A stretch of DNA of 64,000 bases, taken from NCBI RefSeq assembly GCF_037892425.1, contig NZ_JBBKTT010000001.1, positions 2,666,001 to 2,730,000 on the forward strand, read 5' to 3'. This document shows, one piece after another, positions 28,428-37,490 of the stretch (the stretch's first letter is position 1; each line of letters starts with the position of its first letter). The stretch comes from Lacibacter sp. H375. Its GTDB lineage: Bacteria > Bacteroidota > Bacteroidia > Chitinophagales > Chitinophagaceae. The notes under the pieces were generated by a model. It ran no database searches, was not told where the DNA came from, and worked only from the letters and a program-made list of their open reading frames with translations. Made by a program: the position numbers and the translations under genes.

Positions 28428-29909
28428 ATGGATGTTGTCGTAAAATCATTAAACAGGTTAGGAAGCCAATTTCTATTTATTGGATTGATTGCTTTTTTTA
28501 CGTTGCATGCTAAGAACATTTTTTTCGAAGTACTGCCATTCTCAATTGTGGCAAAAACAATGGTTGCATTGTGTACAGCTTCATTTATCTATTGGGCAGT
28601 TTCGACAATCGTTTTTAGAAGTAAGATCAAGGCGTCATTGTTTACAGCAGTATCGTTTTTCCTTTTTCTCTTTTACAACATTGTGCAATCATGGGCAACA
28701 GCGGCGAATAAGATTGGGGTTCAGATAAGCGATAAGTTTTTATTGGCTACTTGTTTACTCCTTGCTCTTGTTATTGTATTGCTCGCCAAAATAACAGGCA
28801 GTCGGTTTCTGTTGTTTCTTAAGTCTGCTTTGGTTATTCTTGTTTGCTATGAATGTATAATGATCTGTATCCAATCGCTTACTCATAAAGAACCGCCAAA
28901 ATCTTTCATGTCGGCTAGTAGACAAAATGTCCCTAATGCCAACCTCCCGTCCGTTTATTTTATAGTACTCGATGAATATGCAGGCAGTGAAACGCTCGAA
29001 AAATATTTCAAATATTCAAATGCTGGTTTTGTAAATACACTTGACAGCCTGGGGTTCAAAGTGATAAGGAATGCCAGTAGTAATTATCACTATACTGTTC
29101 TTTCCATGGCTTCTACTTTAAATGGTGAGTATATCGAAACTCACAAAAACAAACCTGTATACACACAAGAAAGCTTTCGTAACGGAATGAATGCTATCTA
29201 TTACAATAAAGCTTTTGCAACTTTTGAAGAACTTGGTTATTCGGTATTTAACTATTCGCCATTCAGGATGAAGGAACATGCGTCTCGTTATTCTAACCGG
29301 TTTCTACCTACTGATTATTGGCTGATCCTTCATCCCACTTTTTTTGATCGGGTCATTGAGTCGTTCCCATATTTTTTTGCAAGGAAGTCAGGGAACAAGA
29401 ATCTTTTGAAGAATCTATTCACCAGGCAAGTTGATGTGAGCCGTAATGTGTTGAATGATGTGCTCAATAAAAGTGGAGAGAATTTAAATGCCCCCACTTT
29501 TTCGTATATCCATTTGATGATGCCTCATGCTCCTTATGCAACTGATAGTACAGGGATGATTAATATGGCGTTTCTTACTTCAGAAGCTATTACTAAGAAA
29601 CAGCGAATGGATGCCTATCTGCAGTATCTTGTTTATGCAAATCGGGTTGTATCTGATTTTTTAAGAAAGATAAAAACCAAAACAAATGGAAATGCTGTGG
29701 TAATGTTAATGAGCGATCATGGTTTGCGGGATCAACTTAATCCTGAAGATACAATATCAAAGTTCAACTCGTTGAATGCAGTTTATTTGCCTGCAGGAAT
29801 GCCAAATAAATGGTATGATAATATGAGTAATGTTAATCAGTTCAGATTGTTGTTTTCATTACTCTCACAACAGCAGATTGAATACAAACAAGACTTACAA
29901 GTTCATTAA
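28428..29909 (+). CDS. Membrane-anchored alkaline-phosphatase-superfamily protein (sulfatase/phosphotransferase-like), copy 1
   Basis: 493 residues. The N-terminus has four or five transmembrane helices (about 12-150), then an extracytoplasmic catalytic domain with the superfamily metal and nucleophile landmarks: Asp182 in VLDEYAG, a candidate nucleophile Thr223 in SSNYHYTV, His367 in MPHAPY, and Asp430-His431 in MSDHGLRD. This layout is that of LtaS/EptA-like transferases and arylsulfatase relatives, which move or remove phospho- or sulfo-groups on envelope lipids and glycans. The exact reaction is unknown. A related gene follows in tandem; their landmark motifs match one to one. Confidence 0.82.
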   Translation: MDVVVKSLNRLGSQFLFIGLIAFFTLHAKNIFFEVLPFSIVAKTMVALCTASFIYWAVSTIVFRSKIKASLFTAVSFFLFLFYNIVQSWATAANKIGVQISDKFLLATCLLLALVIVLLAKITGSRFLLFLKSALVILVCYECIMICIQSLTHKEPPKSFMSASRQNVPNANLPSVYFIVLDEYAGSETLEKYFKYSNAGFVNTLDSLGFKVIRNASSNYHYTVLSMASTLNGEYIETHKNKPVYTQESFRNGMNAIYYNKAFATFEELGYSVFNYSPFRMKEHASRYSNRFLPTDYWLILHPTFFDRVIESFPYFFARKSGNKNLLKNLFTRQVDVSRNVLNDVLNKSGENLNAPTFSYIHLMMPHAPYATDSTGMINMAFLTSEAITKKQRMDAYLQYLVYANRVVSDFLRKIKTKTNGNAVVMLMSDHGLRDQLNPEDTISKFNSLNAVYLPAGMPNKWYDNMSNVNQFRLLFSLLSQQQIEYKQDLQVH

Positions 29910-29928
29910 GCAAAGAGAATATCAAGAA

Positions 29929-31452
29929 ATGGTTATACAAGGTGCAAATACTTTCACTTCGATAAAGAAGGTTATTCAGGCAGTTAGGAAACATTCTGTT
30001 CTTGCTACGTTACCCTTGTACTTTGTACTCGATGCAACAAATCAGTTTTGGGGATTGATCCCTTTTAGTTCCGGGATTGTAGCTTTTGCCAGTATAAGCG
30101 GTTCGATGCTTCTTTTATTTTTAGGGCTTAAGATTTTTTTACAAAAAGAGAAAGCATTGATTTTCCTGGTATGGGTCACGATATGTTATCTGTTTTTTAA
30201 AACAATCAAGGATTGGCTTGTTGTAACAGTAGGCCTAAAAATGCTTTCATCATATAGTTTTTATCTCTCTTTTCTTTTTCTGCTTGCGCTCTTAGTTCTG
30301 TTTATTGTCTTCAAACTTTCAGTGCAAAATGCCAGGAAATTGAGTGCTTATCTGAACTTATTGGTTTTTATTCTTATTGTCATTGAAGTTGGCAAGTCAG
30401 TATATCATTCGGGGAAAACGAAAGTTCAGCCATATGTAACAGCAGACATACAGCTTACAGATCTATCAAGCAAGAAATATCCTGATATATATATTCTTCA
30501 GTTTGATGAATATGCAGGGCTATATACATTAAACAGTGGGTATGGAATTGATAATAGCAAATTTGTTGAGGATTTAAAGAAAAGATCATTTCATGTAGCT
30601 CAAAACTCAAATAGTAATTACAATGGTACGCCCTTTTCTGTTTTATCCTTACTGAACATGTCATATATCGATGGTGTAAGTAAAACAGAGGTTTCGTCCG
30701 CAATTGGATATAGCAAAAGCGCTGATGCAATTAAGGAAAATAAATTGACGCATTTTTTTCGTAACAATCAGTATAAGATTGTGAATCATAGTTTCTTCGA
30801 AGTTGAGCAAACAGAACCACTTAATTATCTTTTTCTGCCTATTAAGAAGCGTTTAATGTTGGACAAGACATTTGGGAGCGTATTGATAAATGATCTTTTG
30901 TGTTCGGTCAACTCAAATTCATTTCATTTCTTCATTAACGATTTCCCAGCCCGTATTGATAATTATAACCAGGAGGTTATAAAAAGATCATTTGAAACAA
31001 TCGAAAGTGAAATTGGTCCGGTGTTTATGTATTCGCATTTCATGATGCCACATAGCCCGTTTCTGCGTGACAGCAGTGGCAGACTGCGGAGTATGGGTAT
31101 GGCGTACGTAGAATCGAATAAAACGAGAAATATTGAATCTTATATTCAGTACCTTAAGTATTGCAATATCGTGTCTTTAAAAATGATTGATTCAATACAG
31201 GCAAAAAAACCAAATTCAATCATTGTCTTGTTGAGTGATCATGGCCTTCGTAATTCAAAATTGGAGAACAGAAAATACATTGAGTTTAATAATTTCCTGG
31301 CAATTTATTCTCCAAGCAAAGAAGATTTTCAAATGCCTGATTCCGTTTGCACTGTTAACACATTTAGGTTGATAATGAATGCTCACTATGATCAAGCATT
31401 TCCTATGCTTGATAACAGAATGATAAATGTAAATATGGGGTTAATTGAATAG
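29929..31452 (+). CDS. Membrane-anchored alkaline-phosphatase-superfamily protein, copy 2
   Basis: 507 residues from the start at 29929 (MVIQGAN), 19 bases after copy 1 stops; the frame is open further back into copy 1, but that overlap would encode unrelated polar sequence. Five or so N-terminal helices, then Asp193 (FDEYAG), candidate nucleophile Thr234 (SNSNYNGTP), His375 (MPHSPF) and Asp437-His438 (LSDHGLRN). Paralogous to copy 1 but with strongly diverged membrane parts, so it is an old duplication or a separate acquisition. Probable role: modification of envelope lipid or glycan by a phospho-group; substrate unknown. Confidence 0.82.
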   Translation: MVIQGANTFTSIKKVIQAVRKHSVLATLPLYFVLDATNQFWGLIPFSSGIVAFASISGSMLLLFLGLKIFLQKEKALIFLVWVTICYLFFKTIKDWLVVTVGLKMLSSYSFYLSFLFLLALLVLFIVFKLSVQNARKLSAYLNLLVFILIVIEVGKSVYHSGKTKVQPYVTADIQLTDLSSKKYPDIYILQFDEYAGLYTLNSGYGIDNSKFVEDLKKRSFHVAQNSNSNYNGTPFSVLSLLNMSYIDGVSKTEVSSAIGYSKSADAIKENKLTHFFRNNQYKIVNHSFFEVEQTEPLNYLFLPIKKRLMLDKTFGSVLINDLLCSVNSNSFHFFINDFPARIDNYNQEVIKRSFETIESEIGPVFMYSHFMMPHSPFLRDSSGRLRSMGMAYVESNKTRNIESYIQYLKYCNIVSLKMIDSIQAKKPNSIIVLLSDHGLRNSKLENRKYIEFNNFLAIYSPSKEDFQMPDSVCTVNTFRLIMNAHYDQAFPMLDNRMINVNMGLIE

Positions 31453-31465
31453 AGAGAACTTTCGA

Positions 31466-32584
31466 TCATTTCCTCATTCTTGGCCATACCGCTGTTAAAA
31501 TGTAGTTGAATGAAAGGACAGAAAGTACAATTAGAAAAGGGAAAATTGCTAACGTAAATCTGTAATGCCATTCATTATAAGTTAAGGCAGTAAGGTTGGC
31601 AATTAAAAGCATGACTACGAGGAAAAAGATAAGCAATTGCATTTTGTTTCTCAAAAGGAACAAGCCTCCTATTGCAAGGAAGTAAAGTAAATAGTGAAGC
31701 GACAGAATGCTGTTGTTAAGTTTCGAATAATACGGTCTTGTTAATGTAAAGAATGAACCGAGCTTACGAAAGTATAAACCTAGTGTTTGGGAAAAGCCTT
31801 TGTGCTCAAATAGATAGGAATATGCTGCACTTAGGGTACTCTTTTCAAGTCCATTAAATTCCGGAACATCGTAATCCGGTTTATTAACGATGATAGCACC
31901 TGCTGCAATAGGTTTAATATACCCACTTGTTTCAACAGGTATAAAAAAGAGAATTGAAAATAAAAAAAGGAATAGAATCACTACTAATGCCCAAAGTCTT
32001 GAAGTTGAAACAATTTTTTCCGTGTAGAGATAGTAACATCCAAATACAGTTGATAAAAAAACACCTGGAGGACGGGAAAATACCTGGATAAGTAAAAGAA
32101 ACAACCAGAAAATTTTTTCTGGCATTGTCTTTTTCTTTATTGTGTAATAGAGGCAAATACTGATAAGACATACAAAAAAGTTATCGCTAAAAAGGGTTAA
32201 TGTCCAGTATTGAATTGGATAACTGAATAAAAAGATCAAAGAGCCAAGTGTAGAAACTTTATTGCCGGGTAATATAAGATCAATTGATTTTTTTAAGCAG
32301 ATTGCGGCAAGGATATTAAATACAACCTGTGCAATAACAACCCCGATAACGCCTCCTAGAGCGTAAAAGGGAGTGATAAATAAAACATAGCTACTATAAA
32401 ATAAATGATGCTCAAACGTATAGGCAATGTTGCCCTTTAGAAATTCCTGCGAAGCCACAATATATTTTTCTGCTTCATTCACAGTAATAATGCCGGTGTG
32501 CCGGTAAAGTAGATACAGAAAGAACACGTAAGCGATGCTGATCAGCAGGTATTTTATTTTATACGAGTGAGGTAGGCTTATCAT
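31466..32584 (-). CDS. Polytopic membrane protein, GT-C glycosyltransferase-like (GT39/PMT type)
   Basis: 372 residues with about nine or ten transmembrane helices. The first extracytoplasmic loop (NEAEKYIVASQEFLKGN) resembles the acidic loop of GT-C enzymes that use polyprenyl-phosphate sugars. No strict DxD is seen, so the enzyme class is inferred from topology. It overlaps the yfhO-type gene upstream by four bases (ATGA), so the two are almost surely translated together. The end lies 13 bases from the convergent copy-2 gene, with no terminator between. Confidence 0.6.
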   Translation of the reverse strand: MISLPHSYKIKYLLISIAYVFFLYLLYRHTGIITVNEAEKYIVASQEFLKGNIAYTFEHHLFYSSYVLFITPFYALGGVIGVVIAQVVFNILAAICLKKSIDLILPGNKVSTLGSLIFLFSYPIQYWTLTLFSDNFFVCLISICLYYTIKKKTMPEKIFWLFLLLIQVFSRPPGVFLSTVFGCYYLYTEKIVSTSRLWALVVILFLFLFSILFFIPVETSGYIKPIAAGAIIVNKPDYDVPEFNGLEKSTLSAAYSYLFEHKGFSQTLGLYFRKLGSFFTLTRPYYSKLNNSILSLHYLLYFLAIGGLFLLRNKMQLLIFFLVVMLLIANLTALTYNEWHYRFTLAIFPFLIVLSVLSFNYILTAVWPRMRK

Positions 32585-34689
32585 TGCAGCAATGCTTTAA
32601 AAGTAAAACGATTTATGCGTGGCCACAATAATAGAGTGATGAAAATAATAAACGTTATCCCCGAAAGGAATAGCGCAGCTTTTATTCTTACAGGGTTAAA
32701 AAATATTGTCAAATCGTTTTCGCCTTTATCAAGCGGCACGCCAATAAAGTTTATACCCGCTTGTTGAACTGAGAACACTTTGCCATCCTTTTTATAGCAC
32801 CAGTGCGGAAAGAAATTTTGTAACATCACTATATAACTTGCTGTATCGGTGGCGACCTTTAAATGCAATTCTCCTGTTTTATAAGAAACGATATTTTCTT
32901 GATCAACATCTCTTGTTTTCTTTGGTTTTTTTTCTGCAATCGAATTCGTAATATACACAAATGGCATGTCAGTTATGCGAAGGGTTGTGTCTTTTGCTGC
33001 TTCGTAGTAGTAAGTATAGTTGTTAATAAGTTTAACCGGGTATAATGCTGGTTTGGCAGCGCCAGGCTGCTTACTGTAAAAGCTCCAATCGCCAATTAAC
33101 TTCACTTCGTCATAGGGTATTGTATCATTATCTCTTACAGCTTGTAAGGTTGGTGCAGGAATGCCAACGGGTGATTTTTTTTGAATGGATGAAATGGTGG
33201 ACACTGGCACTTTGCCAACACCTGTAAAGGGCAAGTTTAGCAAAGTGGCAAGAATAATGTCCAGCGATGCGATCATAAATATTTTCTTCAGCTGGTTATA
33301 TTTGAATGCTCTTATTAAAAGGAGTAGAAGAAGGATTTGTATAATGCATTGAACAAATAGTGTATCGTAAATACTGATTTTATCAAGCAGCTGCTTAACT
33401 GTGTCACGGGAAAACAGGCTTCCATTAACCTTATTCATAAAGTGAATAACACTTTCCCCGCCTGATAAAAGATTTATAGCACTAAATAGTAAAAGGCCTG
33501 ACAATATTCCAACGAAAACAAAAAAGTATGGTTTCAGTTTCTTTAAGTAGCTTTCTTTTGTTTCTGTTAATCGATCAAAGAAAATAATGGTTGCAATAAT
33601 GAAACATAGCACTGCAAAAATCCGGAATTCGGCATTTACTCTTACATAACCAAGAAGGGGTATAAATTTTCCAGTAAATAGTTTAAGCAAACCTCCCAGT
33701 GAGATCAATAAAAAAAGACTCCCGGTTACAAGAAAGAAAATTTGTTGTTTTGATTTTGCAGTAAACAGCGAAGCGAGAAACAATAAGAACATGATCAGGC
33801 CAAAGTAAATATTCCTGAATGCAGGATCATTTTTAAAGAAGTTATCTCCACTGGTTGTTGCAAAAGGTAATATACTGCTTATCCAACTTTTTAAGCCTGT
33901 ATTTTGATTTAAACTAAGCGATAGGTCAACAGTCTGGTTTCTGTCGAAGTAGGGGATGATATCACTATACCCGGCAATTAAGCCGACAGAAAGTAATAAC
34001 AAGCAACCAATAAATAATGAGTATAATTTTGTGTTTTTAAGTAAGCCAGCCGTGCCGGTTAATTTAAAATCAGTATAGAGTTTTAAGATAACATAGGCAG
34101 TAAAAAAATAGATAGTGCCAATGATGATGCCAGGATGCGAGGAAGAGATAAGTAGGTAAAAAGATAAAGATGAAAGTAGAAGTGATTTCAAATTACGTTC
34201 CCGATGCAGTTTTTCTAATGCCCACAAACTCCATGGGAGAAAGGCCGCACCACTTAACCAATTAAGATGTTGCAGGTGCCCCACAATGTAACCATTGCAC
34301 ATGTAGGAAATTGCGGCAATCAGTCGCACATATTTATTCTTTGAATAATGCCCACTCAGGCAATACATACCCACACCACTCAATAATAAATAAATCAGTA
34401 CTTCAATTGTTAATGTATACGGGTTATATCCTGTTGTTGAAGCGATGAGCCAGGTAAGCGGGCTCCAATAAGACGAACTCATATCTCCATAAAATGGTAA
34501 ACCAAAAGAGATGTAGGGATTCCATAATGGGAGCTGATAACTGTGTATTGCCTCACCCATTAAAAATCGGGGTGGCAAATACCCTATGAACATGTCGTTT
34601 TTTAAAGCAAAAAGAAACGAAGCAAGAGGAGAATAGGCAATGAGAAAAACAATTGAAATCAGTAAAATGGATTGAAATGTTTTTTTCAA
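32581..34689 (-). CDS. YfhO-family polytopic membrane protein
   Basis: 702 residues with about 12-14 transmembrane helices and a C-terminal extracytoplasmic domain. The N-terminal signature (RFLMGEAIHSYQLPLWNPY, then FYGDMSSSYWSPL) is that of the YfhO family, large GT-C-fold proteins linked to glycosylation of lipoteichoic acid or other surface polymers in Firmicutes and common in Bacteroidota. The donor would be an undecaprenyl-phosphate sugar such as the GT2 enzyme encoded at 37.5 kb could make; that link is inference. Four-base overlap with the downstream GT-C-like gene. Confidence 0.82.
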   Translation of the reverse strand: MKKTFQSILLISIVFLIAYSPLASFLFALKNDMFIGYLPPRFLMGEAIHSYQLPLWNPYISFGLPFYGDMSSSYWSPLTWLIASTTGYNPYTLTIEVLIYLLLSGVGMYCLSGHYSKNKYVRLIAAISYMCNGYIVGHLQHLNWLSGAAFLPWSLWALEKLHRERNLKSLLLSSLSFYLLISSSHPGIIIGTIYFFTAYVILKLYTDFKLTGTAGLLKNTKLYSLFIGCLLLLSVGLIAGYSDIIPYFDRNQTVDLSLSLNQNTGLKSWISSILPFATTSGDNFFKNDPAFRNIYFGLIMFLLFLASLFTAKSKQQIFFLVTGSLFLLISLGGLLKLFTGKFIPLLGYVRVNAEFRIFAVLCFIIATIIFFDRLTETKESYLKKLKPYFFVFVGILSGLLLFSAINLLSGGESVIHFMNKVNGSLFSRDTVKQLLDKISIYDTLFVQCIIQILLLLLLIRAFKYNQLKKIFMIASLDIILATLLNLPFTGVGKVPVSTISSIQKKSPVGIPAPTLQAVRDNDTIPYDEVKLIGDWSFYSKQPGAAKPALYPVKLINNYTYYYEAAKDTTLRITDMPFVYITNSIAEKKPKKTRDVDQENIVSYKTGELHLKVATDTASYIVMLQNFFPHWCYKKDGKVFSVQQAGINFIGVPLDKGENDLTIFFNPVRIKAALFLSGITFIIFITLLLWPRINRFTFKALLQ

Positions 34690-34763
34690 GTGAACTTCGT
34701 TTTACTATAATTTTAATGCTAAATTACAATTATTATAACAGGACCTAAACTGATAGTTACAAA

Positions 34764-35669
34764 ATGGATGCTTATAGTTGTTGCTTTTGTAAAAGCAGCC
34801 ATTTGATATTAAAATACAAAGATCAATTTCATCCCTCTAATAAAGAAATTGGAAGCTACGATATTTATGAATGCAGTAATTGCGGTTCTGCGGTAACGAA
34901 TCCTGTTCCAGATACAGAGGAATTAAAGCGATTGTACAATTCTTTCAACGGCGGTATTCAGTCTTCAACGGCTGCTTTACGTAAAGAGTCTCCTTTACAT
35001 GCGCTTTATGTTCAATTGTTAGACCATGCTATCAGGAAAATGAAAAAGAAGATTGCTATGGATTCTGTTTTTACGTGGGTAGATATTGGCGCAGGTAACG
35101 GGACGCTTTCTGCTTTAATTAAACAGCGCTTCCCTAATTCGATGGGTGTGGCGATAGATTTTCATGAAAGGCCAGCACTTATTGAGCATCTGACTGGCAT
35201 TGATTGGATAAGTGCTGATTTTAACCAGGAAGATTTAACTAGGGTATTGAACGGTCGTTCTTTTGACCTTGTTATCACTTTAGCGGTTTTAGAGCATGTA
35301 CAGGATCCATCCATTTTTATAACAAAGCTATTGCCTCTGATAGAGCCCCAAGGTTTATTGTTTCTTGCATGCCCGGATTATTCTTCCTTCGCAAGGAAGG
35401 CGTTGAAAAAAAAATGGCCCTATTTTATACCGGGTGAACATATTAATATTCCCTCTATTGAAGGAATGGGATTGATGCTTGAACATGCACTTTCAATAAA
35501 AAGCCCTAAACAGTCAAAAAAATTTGTAAAAGGAATATGGGTTCACTATCCTCTACGGTATTTTTTTAACTATTTTGGAATGCGGTTAATTGGTAACCTT
35601 TTACCACCTTCCTTTTCATTAAAATTACCGGCAGGAGCATTAGAGGCAGGTATTATCAACGATCAATAA
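34764..35669 (+). CDS. SAM-dependent methyltransferase with N-terminal zinc-ribbon-like region
   Basis: 301 residues. The N-terminus has two Cys pairs (CCFCKSS and YECSNCGSA, within 1-41) forming a likely zinc knuckle, as in sugar and small-molecule methyltransferases of the Methyltransf_23 group. The SAM site is VDIGAGNGTLSAL (about 108-120), followed by an acidic strand end and LAVLEHVQDP. The target could be a sugar or lipid precursor. First of three plus-strand genes (methyltransferase, YdjC deacetylase, GNAT protein) with 5-base spacing and then an 8-base overlap, a probable operon divergent from yfhO. Confidence 0.82.
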   Translation: MDAYSCCFCKSSHLILKYKDQFHPSNKEIGSYDIYECSNCGSAVTNPVPDTEELKRLYNSFNGGIQSSTAALRKESPLHALYVQLLDHAIRKMKKKIAMDSVFTWVDIGAGNGTLSALIKQRFPNSMGVAIDFHERPALIEHLTGIDWISADFNQEDLTRVLNGRSFDLVITLAVLEHVQDPSIFITKLLPLIEPQGLLFLACPDYSSFARKALKKKWPYFIPGEHINIPSIEGMGLMLEHALSIKSPKQSKKFVKGIWVHYPLRYFFNYFGMRLIGNLLPPSFSLKLPAGALEAGIINDQ

Positions 35670-35674
35670 AAAAG

Positions 35675-36529
35675 ATGAAGATTTATTATCATTCCGATGA
35701 TGCTTGTTTAACAAAGAGCTCAACAGAAAAAATTCTTTCCTGTTGGGAGAATGGTTTTATTGATGGATTTAGTGTACTAGCAAATGCTTCATTGCTTCCA
35801 ATTGTTCAGCAATCAATTCGACAAAACACTCATCTTCCAGTACGTTTATCTATTCATTTAAATCTAACCGATTTTAGTGCTGTGTCATCACCCGACAATG
35901 TATCCCTATTGACTGATAAGCAAGGAAGATTTAAAGTGGGATTTATAAAGGCATTACAGATTCATCTTTGGGGCGGCAAGCGAAGGGAAATTTTTATTGA
36001 GCAGGTTTGGCGTGAATGGGATGCACAGATCAACCTTGTGAAAAGCCAACTTAGGCCGAGTCATATAGTGGCTTTAGATAGCCATAATTACATCCATATG
36101 GTGCCATGCCTGTTTAGAGTAATTTCAGATTTATCAGAAAAACACGACGTGCCTTTTATTCGTGTGCCAAATGAACCTTTTTATATTTCGGAATGGAAAC
36201 ATTTTTTTCATGGGTACTTCGTTGGCAACCTCCTAAAATTCACTTTAATGAAATTATTGGTAAAGATGAATAAAGCGAATAAATACAATAAGAGACAAGA
36301 ATCAATGGGAATTCTTTATTCAGGAAATATGTTCCATGAAAATATTATAAGTGGGTTAGAAAAAGCTGCAAAGAGAAACTTTGCTTCAATTGAAGTGGTG
36401 TTGCATGTTGGCAAGAGTCATACAGAAGAATTACTTGGTAACATTGAAAGACAATCAGCTTTCAGATTTTTTACGTCTGAAAAAAGAGATAAAGAATTAG
36501 ATGCAGTTAAACAAATGAAGCATGAGTAG
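35675..36529 (+). CDS. ChbG/HpnK (YdjC)-family carbohydrate deacetylase
   Basis: 284 residues. YdjC-family enzymes remove acetyl groups from N-acetylated sugars or glycolipids with a divalent metal. Visible: the N-terminal HSDDA (Asp8-Asp9), His61 in SIHLNLT, and DSHNYIHM (His137, His141), which fit the metal/catalytic sites. There is no signal peptide, so it would act on a cytoplasmic precursor. It overlaps the next gene by eight bases. Confidence 0.82.
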   Translation: MKIYYHSDDACLTKSSTEKILSCWENGFIDGFSVLANASLLPIVQQSIRQNTHLPVRLSIHLNLTDFSAVSSPDNVSLLTDKQGRFKVGFIKALQIHLWGGKRREIFIEQVWREWDAQINLVKSQLRPSHIVALDSHNYIHMVPCLFRVISDLSEKHDVPFIRVPNEPFYISEWKHFFHGYFVGNLLKFTLMKLLVKMNKANKYNKRQESMGILYSGNMFHENIISGLEKAAKRNFASIEVVLHVGKSHTEELLGNIERQSAFRFFTSEKRDKELDAVKQMKHE

Positions 36530-37490
36530 CGAACATATTACTGTATCTACATTCGAAGAAATTGACAAGGAGCAGTTTTGCATGCTTCATTCTATAGCAT
36601 TTAAAGAATTGATTCAACAAAGTAAGATCAGTGAAGAATTATTTACAGTCGAGCATTACACATGGAAATACAACAGCCCGGCAGGGAAAGCAAAGATAGC
36701 GGTGATTCAGCAACATGATAAACTCGTGGGTTCTGTATCAATGTTCCCAGTTACTCTAATAAAAGGGAATAGGCTGTTTACAGCATGGAATGCGGGTGAC
36801 GTAGCTGTACTGCCTGAATACAGAGGCAAGTTCTTTTTTAATCAATGTATGAATGCGCTTAAGAAAAGTAGCGGTGAAAATGATTTCCTCTTTGGATTTC
36901 CCAACCATAATAATCTTGCCGGGGCAACACGGTCTGGATTTAAGTATATAAAAGATCTGCAGTTTTATATTAAACCTTATTTTTTTACTAATGGTAAAAG
37001 ACTTGAAAATCAAGGGGAATTATTTTCGGCGTTACAAGATCAGTATGCTGAAACTTTGGCTAGAGGTCGAACAATGATCCTGCGGTCTTCTGCTTATATG
37101 AAGTGGCGATATCTGAAGAAGCCGGGAACAAATTATTTGTGCTATACTTACAATGAGGGAACAAGGATTTTAGGAAATGTAGTGGTAAGAGTTGTGAAAA
37201 GAAAAAGCATAAAAGTTCTGGTGGTGATGGAATATCATTATATTGATCGTAAAGCAATTTCTTTTCTAAATCGGTTTATTGGTCAAAGTGCAATAAAAAA
37301 CAAGTGTGTGACTGTGGTAATGCTGTCTGCAAGAGATCAATTTAATTCTGACCGAACAGGTTTTTTTCGATTGCCTGAATTATTTCAGCCGAAGAAAATG
37401 GTATTCTATGGAAATCCATTAAAGGAAGAAGACAAAGCATTGCTTAATGTTAGTTGGTTTATTCAAACCGGCGACTGGGATGCTTTCTAA
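36522..37490 (+). CDS. GNAT-fold acyltransferase
   Basis: 322 residues. A GNAT domain is visible in the first half: beta strands KLVGSVSMFPV and AWNAGDVAVLPEYRGK (the R/Q-x-x-G-like acetyl-CoA loop is the PEYRGKFFF segment), followed by FLFGFPNHNN and ATRSGFKYIKD. The second half is less typical and contains the segment RTMILRSSAYMKWRY seen in double-GNAT sugar N-acyltransferases. A plausible job is re-acylating the amino group exposed by the deacetylase encoded just upstream. Its stop overlaps the stop of the convergent GT2 gene (CTAA). Confidence 0.75.
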   Translation: MSSEHITVSTFEEIDKEQFCMLHSIAFKELIQQSKISEELFTVEHYTWKYNSPAGKAKIAVIQQHDKLVGSVSMFPVTLIKGNRLFTAWNAGDVAVLPEYRGKFFFNQCMNALKKSSGENDFLFGFPNHNNLAGATRSGFKYIKDLQFYIKPYFFTNGKRLENQGELFSALQDQYAETLARGRTMILRSSAYMKWRYLKKPGTNYLCYTYNEGTRILGNVVVRVVKRKSIKVLVVMEYHYIDRKAISFLNRFIGQSAIKNKCVTVVMLSARDQFNSDRTGFFRLPELFQPKKMVFYGNPLKEEDKALLNVSWFIQTGDWDAF

